Assembly (NCBI RefSeq): GCF_000002985.6
Contig: NC_003283.11
Coordinates: forward strand, 7,254,001-7,318,000
Source of the DNA: Caenorhabditis elegans
Taxonomy: Eukaryota; Nematoda; Chromadorea; Rhabditida; Rhabditidae
Direction: 5' to 3'
Length of the DNA: 64,000 nucleotides
The position numbers and the translations under genes were made by a program. Shown one piece after another: positions 24,595 through 35,454 of the stretch. The stretch's first letter is position 1; the number at the start of each line of letters is the position of its first letter. Under the pieces are notes generated by a model that was not told where the DNA came from, did not search any database, and saw only the letters and a program-made list of their open reading frames with translations.

Positions 24595-25397
24595 CTGTGA
24601 TTTGTTACCAATTGCATTGTCTTGGGCTGGTAAACCGGACGCACCGTTTTTAAAGTCCCTATTCCTACCACTTTCCAACAGACTTTGTCCACGGCGGATG
24701 CTAAAAAATAGGAATTCCATGTAAACCGCACACACGCTTTTGCTGGTATTTCGGCCACATCAGCTGGCCTCACGTCTCAACCTGCACCTTCTGTTAAAAC
24801 GTACTTTACTTTTTTATCTCATTTTTAAATGTAATGCGTAATGTGTACATAGAGCAGAAATTAGAAGTGTCATTCAATATACTATACATACTATTGTAAT
24901 AAAGTTTAGTTTATCATTTCCAGTTCACCTAATTTTATTTTTATGAATTTTGACCGGCAACGCAATGGGTGCAAAAAAATACGCCAAGCCCGAATCCCTT
25001 TTTCCCTTATTTCACTGTTATTTTTTACGATAGCTTTGTCACTAACAGAATCTCAAAATATATCACTTTGCATAAAAGTTGTATGTTCTCCACATAATAC
25101 TAACTAACTATTTTGTAGTGAAATAATTCACAACACTCATTTTAGATTAAAAAAGATACGCGTATCGTAGACAGCAAAGTAGCTTAACAGAAAACCAAAC
25201 CATTTCTCATTCCGGAACAGTAAGATTAAATCAGTTGAAAATAGCGCGTTTCGAGAAAAAGAAAGGCGAATTTACAACTACTTTGTAGTGAACAAGCTTG
25301 GACCGAGTTATTATATTCTTTACGGCACTCTAAACTTGTCTAGTATTTTTTAAATTTTATCCTGAAACTTTAAAACAATTGTCTTCCAGAAAGGTGA
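24595..25397. other. Intergenic region upstream of an FkbM gene
   Basis: No gene supported. The right part holds the conserved upstream block (25179-25252). An AG at 25388-25389 in a TTCCAG context, just before the ATG at 25398, looks like a trans-splice acceptor. Confidence 0.5.
25179..25252 (+). promoter_or_regulatory. Conserved block upstream of the FkbM gene at 25398
   Basis: Reads GTAGCTTAACAGAAAACC, then AAACCATTTCTCATTCCGGA, then AAGATTAAATC and a GCGCG-type stretch, matching the blocks at 21085-21180 (minus) and 50495-50570. It lies about 150-220 bases before the ATG. Confidence 0.5.
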
Positions 25398-26517
25398 ATG
25401 CGAGTATCACGTCGCATGTTGCTTAATGGTTTATATCTATTTTCTGCATTCGCAATAATATATCTTTACAAATGGTCTGCTCAAAGTTCAAAATATAAAC
25501 TGCCAGCATCTACAAAACTTGGTTGGCGAGACCAACAAAATAGCGATTCTCAGATATTCCAAGCTTTTCAAGATTGTTTTCGTCCAAAACTTGAACCAAT
25601 TAAAGATAACCTTCACACGGCAAGAATGTTGTTCTAGCTCGCATTTATTTTACGATTTTTTACAGTTTTGGTTCGAATTTGCCAATGCAACTAAAGATTG
25701 CAACAATTTAAAAGAATACGATTCTCTTGATATTCGGGCTGCTCCAAATAAAGATGAGATCAAATATGTGGCGTTTCCAAAGAATGTAAGAAGTTATGAG
25801 AACTCAAAGCTTTCAGACTATTTCAGAATGATGAACAACTTACCATGGTGACACTTGGAATAGGACATGATATACAAGCAGAACTTCATTTGAAAGCGGT
25901 GATAATTTCGAAACACGAAAAATTGCTAATTGAAATATCACCATTTTCAGATGTACCCCAAAGTTCAATTTCACGGCGCGGATCCAGGTGTTGTTGTGAA
26001 CAAAGACTTATACGAGAATAAGTTGGGCGGAAGTTACTACCACTATGCAGTGAGTGGGGAAACCGGAATGCAAAAATCCAAAGTTTATACAGGTCAGCTC
26101 TGTTTTTGGACTTTTTCCTGATATTAACTTTCAGTAAGAGGCTTCACACTTGACGCAACGAAACACATTCAGGCTGACTATTTTTTCAAGAATGTACTTA
26201 ATAAAAATAGGATTGACATTCTTTGGATGGACATCGAACAAAATGAATACGGAATTCTTGAGCAAATACATCAGAATGGAAAGTTGGATCAGGTCGACGT
26301 TAAGATATGTCAGATAAACGTTGAATTCCATAAAGATGTTTTTGGAGAATCAGAAGTCGAAATGCGACAATTCCGTGACTTCGTGTACAAGGTGTTGGAC
26401 GACAAGAAATATATCATCCTTAAACCATCGTTCGCAAAGTATAAAACTATTGGCTTCGTGAGAGCTTTTATTGTAAATATTGCTGACAACGAGTGTACTA
26501 ATTTATATATAAAATAA
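25398..26517 (+). CDS. FkbM-type methyltransferase, intact copy with a GC-AG intron
   Basis: Five exons: 25398-25619, 25666-25785, 25827-25898, 25951-26092 and 26135-26517; 312 residues. Tail of seven or so residues, one anchor (about residues 8-24), QIFQAFQDCFRPKLEP, LTMVTLGIGHDI, and an FkbM-type motif ILWMDIEQNEYG with KICQINVEFHKDVF after it. Intron 1 has no usable GT donor in phase: the reading frame is kept only by the donor CACACG|GCAAGA, a GC-AG intron. All other copies of this clade have a normal GT at the same place. No stops or frameshifts, so this is the best-preserved FkbM copy of the window. It is flanked by inverted copies of the 3' end of GT92 copy G. Confidence 0.85.
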
Positions 26518-26797
26518 AATTTTTTGACAGGATATGAGGCTTTGAGCTGTGATTCACTTAGTAAGGTTTGATTTCAAATAGCACTGAAACGATAAGTCGG
26601 ACTAGTGGTTTAAGTGGTTGATAGTTGGGCATCACGAAAATGTTTCTAGTAGTACCACAGAAAATTCTTGGGATCTCCCATTTTCTGAGTCTACCACAGT
26701 TAATAGAAAGTAAACTAGGATTTCATGGTGACGCATCATGCTCGCCTTACACTGCTTTTCTGCAATTATACGCGATTTTTCCATTTCCAAGTTTCTC

Positions 26798-27600
26798 AGA
26801 TGTTCGAGTTAGACAATCCCTATCAAATCACTGTAAACAGACATGTACTTCTCTATGTATGAACAATGATGATACTAATTTTCATAGATTTGAACTTGAT
26901 CGTCATTACAAACAACTCGAATACGGTTACAAAAAAAAAATTTTATTTAATGATAACATCCATAGTATTTTGACCGAAATTCATCAGTGTAGAAGTGATA
27001 GGTATATGGCTCAAGACTGGGACTGGAAACATATTTTGCGTCTGTGTGTATGCATTTGTAGTTTTCATTTTGTGGAATTTCACAGCTCTCCGCGTTCGGG
27101 CACTTGGATAACGGCTGATTGTAAAATTCTGACAGGTAGCATTTAAAAATAATTGAGAAAAAGTAATCGGTGTTTGGAAGGCGACTGTCAAGTTGAGCAA
27201 ATGCAGAAATGTTTCGAATTCTCCAAATATCGTTTTCTAATGCTTCCACATCATTGTCTTGAATTGTCTCGTTAAATGGACCAAATTCGAATTTCCAAAG
27301 TTGCTGAATATCCGAAGGACCATCTTTTCCAATCGGCCGCTGCACATGGATTATTGAAGGAATTTTTATCAAAGGGCTACTAGTTAATCGATTTGTCTGC
27401 CTAAATTACTTACATGTAACCTGATCAAACTGCTTCTTCACTCACTTTATCAGTTTCCAGTCTCGTTTACTTCCATAAATTCCCATACTGTTATAAAGTT
27501 CCGGTTTGATGACAGGCTTTGGAGCTTTTGTGAGTGATGATTTGAGACTTTTCTCGATCTCATAAAAATTGAATTTTGAAAAACTTCCAGCTGAAAATCA
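26798..27600 (-). pseudogene. GT92 3' fragment, inverted copy of the end of copy G
   Basis: Only the last two exons of a GT92 gene remain on the minus strand. Exon-7-like sequence (about 27591-27447) contains SFSKFNFYEIEKSLKSS and [16 protein letters not shown]. Exon-8-like sequence (to the stop at 26947) contains [15 protein letters not shown] and ends [10 protein letters not shown]. No anchor, no catalytic acidic motif and no upstream exons are present. The tail and about 150 bases of 3' flank are nearly identical to 24019-24594. The frames are still open, so the duplication is young, but a transferase cannot be made from it. Confidence 0.8.
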
Positions 27601-28415
27601 ATTTTCAACAAAAAAATGGGAACACTAAATTGTGTCAAAATAGGCAAATTTTTCCAAAACTTTGAGCGGGCATAACTTTTTTGAAAAATTTTCAGAACGT
27701 CTCGTTACAAAATTTGGTAGTTTTAAACCATTTTGGGTCTAAAAAGCAAAGTCTCAAATTTCGGTTCTCCACCTTTCGTACTATAATTTTGTCGTTTCAA
27801 GTTAACGTAAAAGTCCAATTGAAGTTTTTAGAAATTTCATAGTGGAATCAAGTAAAAACATTCGTGTAGTTATTTTTCAACACTCAAAGAGAGATTTGGA
27901 ATTCAAATCCGTTCTAAAATTCAAAAAGTAAATTTTTTGAGCATCCTTCACTCTTTTTACAAAATAATGCATTCTAACAACGACCTGTTAATTGATGTTT
28001 GAATTTTTAAAATGGCAGCGAATTTAATCACGATTCGAACATTGCCATAGAGGGTATTTGTGAAGCCATGTAAAGGTGTTTTTAGTTTCAGTTGTGCTTT
28101 CCGTGGAGCAAGCGGGCAATCGGCGTGCGGTCGTGAGTCTCTTAACCGCGAGATTAATTATGATTTGAGCTGAACTAGTAAGACAAATAATTGATTATTT
28201 CAAGTTTAAATCCCTCGGAAATTATGTGCAGTTTTCAATCGAAAACTAAAAAGGCAGATTGAAGAAATAGATTTTCTATTTTGCTGTTTTATTTGAAGAT
28301 GTTAGATTCTCACCACATAGATCAAACGCGAGATATGTCGTTCCGGTTACTACAGCTTGCTTTTTGACCAATCTCTGCCGCCATTTACGTATTCAAATTC
28401 TATAATCACAAAAAA
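27601..28415. other. Intergenic stretch with repeat sequence
   Basis: Around 27650-27780 there is a repeat fragment with GGGCATAACTTTTTTGAAAA and a CTCCACCTTTCG end, similar in style to sequence near 15360-15495 and 54660-55160. No gene supported. Confidence 0.45.
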
Positions 28416-30667
28416 ATGCAACTTAGGACTGTCGGACTATTTTCAAATAAAGCATTAAACTTCATTACATTCTCCGTAGCTATCGCTTTGATATTTATTA
28501 TGTGAGTTTTCAAGGTGCTATAACTGCCTTCAAAAAGCAAGGATTTAAAATTTGTATTCAGCATTACGAAAACAACCCAAAAGTCTATTTTACTGGGAAC
28601 ACCAGAAGAAACAACTGTGGAGACGGAGACTACAACTGAAATAACCTATGATTTGAGTACTTATGAAGTGAAGACTCATAAAGGACTTGTGAATCTTGAA
28701 GTATTAAATGAAAAGGTAAACATTGGAAAAACCGAAAAAAAATAATAATAAAACGGTATGTTTGAACTTTGAAAATTTTTAAATGAAAGGGCGCGTTCAA
28801 ATGAAATATCTCTAATATCACGAGCAACCCCAGATTTCTAGGTTTTCAAATCACTTGGATTTGAAGTTATGCTTCCGACGCTTCCCATACCAACGCTTCG
28901 AATGACAACTTTTAAAGAGCCAACTTGTGCTACAGTTTTCTCCGAGTATCTTGAAGTGGCAGAGAAAGCTCTTCCAAATTCCGAAGACGTTTCAGATGAT
29001 AGTCCGAAATTTCATAATGATGATTTTCTGATGAACGGGTTTGCTGCATTTAACGAGGTATTTTTTTTTGGCTGGAGGACGAGAACTGTATCATGTCAAT
29101 GAATACAAAAAAATGCAGTGCACTTTCATTTAAAACACTTACTGCTTCAAAATAATAAACAGAAAGATAAAATTCATCAAATTATAAGAAATTATCAGAC
29201 AAATTATCAGAAATTATCAGACAAATTATCAGACAATCTTCATGCCCAAAGAAGGTGAAAAAGCGAATCGACCAAAAAATTGGGATAAAATATCCGAAAT
29301 GATGGAGTTGACAAAGGAAGAACTTGACGAAGTCGCGAAATTGGGAGGAATACGTGCCTAAATGCGTTCCTTATAAAGTGTAGTTTTTGTTTCTTCAGAG
29401 TCAATGTTCTCAGCGATGCATATGTATCCCGTGCTAAGAATGAGTGGATTAATTATTGGAAGTGTAACACCGTGGTTGGAAGTTATGACTTTGCAACATG
29501 GTGAGGACATAACAGCTTGAATAAAAATTAACGAATTGTTTAGGTGCCCAACATATTTTGACACTAGAGAGTAACGAACTGGAAATCGAAGAGGAATACA
29601 GAGATCGGCTATCCTCAATGCATCCTATGGAATTTGCAAACAAATGGGGACTGTAAGTAGCTTAATTATTCAGTGTTAGGGTAACGATGCTAAAATTTAT
29701 TAGAATGCGTTTGCAGTATTTTCTCGGTACTGTTGTTTCCTCAATTTTTTCACCTAAAAAAATTAAGTAAGAATCGAAATGTCAACAATTTATTGAGTAT
29801 TAGACAGTTAGTTAAAAAATAATTTTTTAAAAAGTTGGACGCCAAGAATCACTCATTGGCATAAAAACTCTTTTTAATTGTAAAAATTGCATGCAAAAGT
29901 GCTATTTTAGTTTCTGGAAGGGCTATTTTGGAATCTATGAAGAAAAATTGTGTCAGCACGCATGATTAAATAAACTGTCATATTGACAGTACATCGCTAC
30001 CAATAACCGGCAAAAAGCTCAGACTCAAAGAAAATTATTCGAACTTTTTTGTTTAAAAATTTTTACTTCTTCAATTTCTCGATATCTTAGAGGCATATCG
30101 ATTACTATTACAACAAAATGACAATCAAAAATTTTCACATAGTTGGTTGCTGATCACGTATTGGTAGCTTTGAGTACCGCAGAGATACGCTACGCATACG
30201 TATTTTGCAATAATTATTGATGCCCTATTTTTAAAATATATTTAGGTACGCTGAAACATTTGATTTCGTCGCCACATTTGGATTTATTGAGAGATCTGGC
30301 CTGGGTCGATATCGTGAACCAATGGATCCCATTGGAGATTTACGCGAAATTATGAAAATAAAATGTGTTTTGAAGCAAGGAGGTATTTAACCCAAATAGA
30401 AAAAACAACGTTCAATTGTTGAAATGAGTAAGGTAACTGTTTCCAGGTCTCTTGTACCTGGGTCTCCCATATGGTACCGACGCTCTTCAATTTCAATCTC
30501 AAAGAATATATGGCTCGCTTCGTCTTGCGATGATGTTCAGCGGTTTTGAATGGGTTGCAACTTTCACCGGAAGATCTCCAAAGCGTGTGCAATTGAGATC
30601 TCAGAAAAGACAGAGTACCAATTTATTCAACCCAATACGTTATACCTTTGTTTTGAAAAAGCTTTAA
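28416..30667 (+). CDS. DUF268 family protein, copy 2
   Basis: Eight exons in phase: 28416-28501, 28562-28715, 28842-29057, 29233-29353, 29399-29500, 29544-29652, 30246-30382 and 30447-30667; 381 residues. It has a signal anchor (about residues 12-32), RMTTFKEPTCATVFSEYLE, LTLESNELEIEEEYRDRL, PIGDLREIMKIKCVLK and LYLGLPYG with RIYGSLRLAMMFSGFEWV. Exon lengths equal those of copy 1 except exons 2 and 4. The acceptor of exon 4 lies inside a short tandem array of AAATTATCAG units (about 29188-29232), several of which could serve as 3' splice sites. It appears intact. Function unknown; DUF268 is placed by profile databases among methyltransferase folds. A long intron 6 is shared with copy 1. Confidence 0.85.
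29188..29232 (+). repeat. Short tandem AAATTATCAG(AC) array at a splice acceptor
   Basis: Four near-identical units lie immediately before exon 4 of DUF268 copy 2. Each ends in TATCAG, a plausible nematode 3' splice site. Only the last keeps the paralogous exon length close to that of copy 1. Confidence 0.7.
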
Positions 30668-32184
30668 GCTTTTCTATTAAGACTTAACATATTAATGGTA
30701 ACAATAGTAATTCATTGATTCAGTTTACAAATATAATAAATGTCTCTTTTTTTCTTGCTTGATGGATTCTGTAAAGATAACTTAATCACATTTGTCAAAC
30801 ATTTCTTTCTTCAATTCCCCCAATACTTATCAGGCTATAAAAACGTTTCGCAATCAAATTTCCATACTGCAAGCTAACCCGAAGTTTAAGGACCATAATC
30901 TCAAAGACCCGAAAAATTAGTTTGACGCGCAAAGAGGACGCGAAGCACCAATTGCGAAGAATTTAGGCCTGTAGGGTCATACATTTTTCCCGCCATTCCC
31001 CTTCCGCACGCCGGGTACAACGATTTGCAGAGTCCATATATATATATATTTATTCATTCCCTGAATTCAAAAAAAAAAATCACAGAGTTTTCAACGGGAA
31101 AATAAGAAGAGAAGGTGTGAAAAATTGTTAAAAGTGAACAAATGTACGTTTTTTTCTCGATAATACCATCTATGCAATAGGTATCGATGGAAGTTATGGT
31201 TTTGGTTCTATGTACACAGTTCAATCCTATAACCTATAAAGTAATCGGCAATGTTCTTGGGAGATCTATTTAATTTTCGGCCGTGTATCTCATCAAAACG
31301 TTTCTCGTGGAGATATTAAGTATCATGTTTCAAGTTGACTCGAAAGTTACTCGAGAAACGATTTCTAGGTTTTTGAATAGTATAGTTTTTAGTTGTGTAG
31401 CGGAATTAGAAAAGGTCTCACAAGTGCAAAAAAAATATTTATTTAGTCAATATACATACATACATATTACTATTTAATTAATAATGAAATTCAAAAAATT
31501 ACTAGTCCCCTGCTTGCCCTAGTTCGGTCCAAAAATTTTTACTTGATTCAGAAATTTGATAAATTTGGAAAAAATATTGGTCAAGGCAGTGGCAAGACTT
31601 GGTTAAGTCAAGTTCAACCAAGTATGATGCCAATTTTTTATATAATTTGTGACGTATTAAGGTCAGGGTAACCATATGACAGTGTTGAATCAAACTTGGG
31701 ATAAACCTGGACACGCCATCTATTTTTCATCCAAATTGATGCAAGAAGTTGGCGCCAAATGCTGCCGGCAAAGGATCACAATAAAGTATACCTAAATGGT
31801 TTTTTTGTTGAATATTTGCAACATGTGGCAATTTTTTGTTAACAACAAATCACATGTTTACGTCACACAAAATATTGAAACTGTTTCCCAAAATGATTGC
31901 GCCATTTCAGAAACACAAATTTTTAAATTTTTCTTTTGATGCATGTAACACATTATCTGTACAAAATTGCAGCAAGGATAACAGTGTTTGTGTTCAAAAA
32001 TACTCCGCAGATATTTGTCTGATCTATGAGAAACTGGTTCTTGAATTGGATATTGGTAACGTTTATCTCCGGTACAGACCCAAATGTCGTGTTCTAGTCA
32101 AGATAAAATCTTTTTGATGGTCCAAATATTCTTAAAGAGTTTTACTTTTAATTGTATTCTGAACAAATTATTGATTTTTACCAA
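30668..32184. other. Intergenic stretch, nothing supported
   Basis: Contains a short TA dinucleotide run near 31037-31050. The frames at 31283-31477 and 31836-32117 lack any family or splice support. Confidence 0.5.
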
Positions 32185-33800
32185 ATGCAGAAAAAAATAT
32201 TCATAATTTTTTGCCTAATCTATTTGTCTGCAAAGGATCGATTTAATCCGTTCAGCAGAATTATTACTCTTTTGCATAATTATTTTGACAACTTGGGCCT
32301 GTAAGTGTATGCAGTTGATAATGATGTACCAAACAAAATTTTAGTCCGATTGAGAGCCCTACATGTGACGTTCCCGATTGGAATAGAATTACTACAAAAT
32401 CGGTTCCTCATGCCGCGGATTTCAAAAAATGGGCGTCTATGGGGGTAGGAGCATATGCGGGTAATAAGTCGGAGATACTGACTGAATTGACTTTTTGAAA
32501 TGTTTCAAGAACTATTTGCAACACGGTGAAGCAAGGCTACTATCCGCTTTTGTATACAAGGATCAAATTTCGATAGTCACAACTTCCGAGAATATCGACA
32601 GGTATCATTCAACTGTAACTCTGAATTTCATCAGATTATATGATTTTCAGAAAGAGTGTAAATTGTCGTTACTATGATTGTAATCGGCAAGAAATTTCTA
32701 ATTCTGCATTCAACACAATTGTGGCTCCGATGGCTGTAATTAACTGCCCGAGAAAATTTGGCGCTGTTTACATGAGTATAAGTTTCATGGAAGGCGACAA
32801 ACCCCATGAACCGATTCCATTGATTTATCGAATTTACGATGGTAACTTTCATTAAAAACATATGCACACACTAGGCCATATTTTGTTGAATATCGTGTTT
32901 CTAGTGTTGTTGCAAACATGTTACATGAGTAAGAATGTGAGAACTTTAGCAGGATAAATTTATCTAACATAATATTGTACAAACTTGTTTATCATTTTTC
33001 CTCTATTAGTATGGAAGCGCTCTTCTCTACTAGAACAGCAATATTTTGTGGAAACTTCAACAAACTTGTCAATTTTGGGTGAATTATATTTTAAAGTGAA
33101 AAAATTGATAAAATAACAAAGTAGTATGTATTTTATATGATTTAGACTGTTTCAAGTCAAATTTTTTGACTTCTAGGGTTTCTCCTGACACATTTTTCCC
33201 GATGCCCGAAGTTTAGGTTTGTTTAGAATTCCAGTCAAAACATTTCTAAAATCACTGAAAACGCGATTTTGGATACAATTATAGCCAACACTGAATATCC
33301 TTCAAATAGTGTTGTTGAGAACCGATCCATGAACTGTCAGTATGTGTCGGACCATTATACGGTAACTCCAGCAAATGGCTACAAGAAAGCTTCACGTAGT
33401 TACAGAATCCTAACTACGTGAATCCGAATTAGAATCTCAGATGATGTTTTTGAAGTTCAACAAGACCACCGAAATTGGCTGGTACAATTTCAAGGGAATC
33501 ATACGGTCTGAGTTAGTGTTTGTCCTATTCTATCATTGGTCTTTTTGGCAAGAAACAAGTGTCCATGTTGTGTCAGTTCCAAAAAGGATTGCTCATTTTA
33601 GGTAGCATGGATTAAAAGGGAATATAATCTCAAAGTTATGTTTCAGACACTACCGTACAATGGATGTGAACGGTCTTAACGGGGATTGGCTCATACATTA
33701 CAATGGAACACTGCAGGAAACACGTTTCAATAAGAAATTCGAAGAAAAACTGATTAGGAATGCTAAAGAAAAAGTGAAATATGTTTATCAACGAAAATAG
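32185..33800 (+). pseudogene. GT92-like gene lacking its catalytic middle
   Basis: The 5' exons 32185-32300, 32345-32444, 32510-32601 and 32651-32841 mirror the gene at 1-1157 (exons 3 and 4 are 92 and 191 bases in both). They encode an N-terminal hydrophobic stretch, CDVPDWNRITTKSVP, FVYKDQISIVTT, and CRYYDCNRQE with PIPLIYRIYDG. Exon 2 needs the inner donor at 32444; the donor at 32460 breaks the frame. After 32841 no exon with the GT92 catalytic core is found. Sequence resembling the C-terminal end resumes at about 33235-33417 (NRSMNCQYVSDHYT) and 33647-33800 (HYRTMDVNGLNGDW to a stop). I read it as a GT92 gene that lost roughly its central half. It could still make a short protein. Confidence 0.6.
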
Positions 33801-35454
33801 GCTTAACTAATTTTTTCAATTATGGTAACCGTTCTTTTGTGATAAATCCGTTTTTATACTTAAAATCACACATTAACACAGGTGCTAGTCAAAAATTCTG
33901 AAGAGGCAAGGCAATTCTCTACAATTATTAAAATTTTGGATTTTCCCCCTCTTTTCACTGATTTTACGACTTGTTCGATTCATGACAAATCCACAAACGT
34001 TGCTGATAGCAAATAGACATACAAAAATGGTTGAACATTTATCTTCAATTCATCTAAATTTCAGGATTCTACTACTTCTCACAAAACTATAGTTTTCGAT
34101 AGAGAAGGTTTAAAAAGTAATGCGCTTTATCACTTAATAGTTCAAATCTGTTCCTAGAAACACGATTAAACTTGTTTTATTGTATTTTCACAGAAGGTTC
34201 TTTTGAAACATGCTATCGAAAAGTTCTACAAAATTCTTCACACAGCTCATTTACAGTTTTCGGTGCCTACGTTGGCGCCATCGCCGATTCTTTGTTCAGA
34301 CTCCGGAGGGTTGCTAAGAATGCTAATATCAAATTTTAACTTGTTGAAATGTTGAAAAAATGCAAGTTTGAAAGATATAAGTCCTTATTATTTCAACCGC
34401 CACCACGACGCTCCCGGAAATGTGTTTCCATAATTATTGTCCATCCTGTGTTATTTGCGAATTTTTATTTGACTTTTTATTGTTATTTGAGATTCCTGCA
34501 GATTCAGATTTAATAAATTTTACATTCCACCTTGTTGTCTCTGTTTGCGTGTTCAATTATCACACTTGCTTAATAGTTCTAAGTTATAAGTAAAAATGAT
34601 ACTAAATTTGTCAATCAAATATTAAAAATTAATTAAAAATTAATTAATATTATAAAAATTTTCTATATTTATATAGTTTGCGCATGTTTGCTAGTGGGAA
34701 AGAAACGTCTCCCCTGCCCTTGGACCACGACTTAAAAAAACGTGACAACTAACAGGTGTAACTGTCTAAGTAAGCAAGCACTTGAGCGCGCTTTCTTCCA
34801 TTTCCGCTGATTTTGTAGTAATCTTTTGCATTGTAAACCAGTACTTTTGATGTATTGTTTCTAGAGCAATTTGACTGCGGTGAACAAAAGCTTTGTTTTT
34901 TCTTGTTCCCAGCAGCATTGTCCTAAATTTATTAAACTACTTCCTCAACGAATATTTTATCGGCTTTGATTCACATCTTCGATTTTATTTCATGAGATTC
35001 GTTTATCGAGACAACATCGCTGTTTCGTATTTTTGGTGTCTGTGGAAGTTCTACGCTAAAGAATTAATGGTATTGGTAAAGTCACATAAGATTCTCTATC
35101 TGATAATATAAACTGAGTCAGGTTCTACACAGGAACGGTAGGTTTTGAAGTTACATTCTGAATCAGGTAAAAACCATTTTGAGTTTTCACTGAAAACAAT
35201 AATTTTTCATATGCTTGTAAAACTTGATAAACTTATGTTTTCAGTAAAAAGTTTAATTTTGCATTTAATTTTTTCGAAAAATACACAAGGAAAATACAAC
35301 ATCACGTTTCTATAATTGAAATTACCAGGTTTCTCATAAGTGAAGCCACGTGACTACTTGTATTGGTAGAACGCCTACTCAATATTTTCACAATAAGTTT
35401 TGATCTCGGAATCAAAGAGTTTATTATCTAACTAATTTCAATCTGTGTGCCAAC
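33801..35454. other. Intergenic stretch, nothing supported
   Basis: AT-rich; direct AATTAAAAATT repeats near 34618-34650. The frame at 34893-35111 is hydrophobic but has no splice partner or homolog in the window. Confidence 0.5.
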
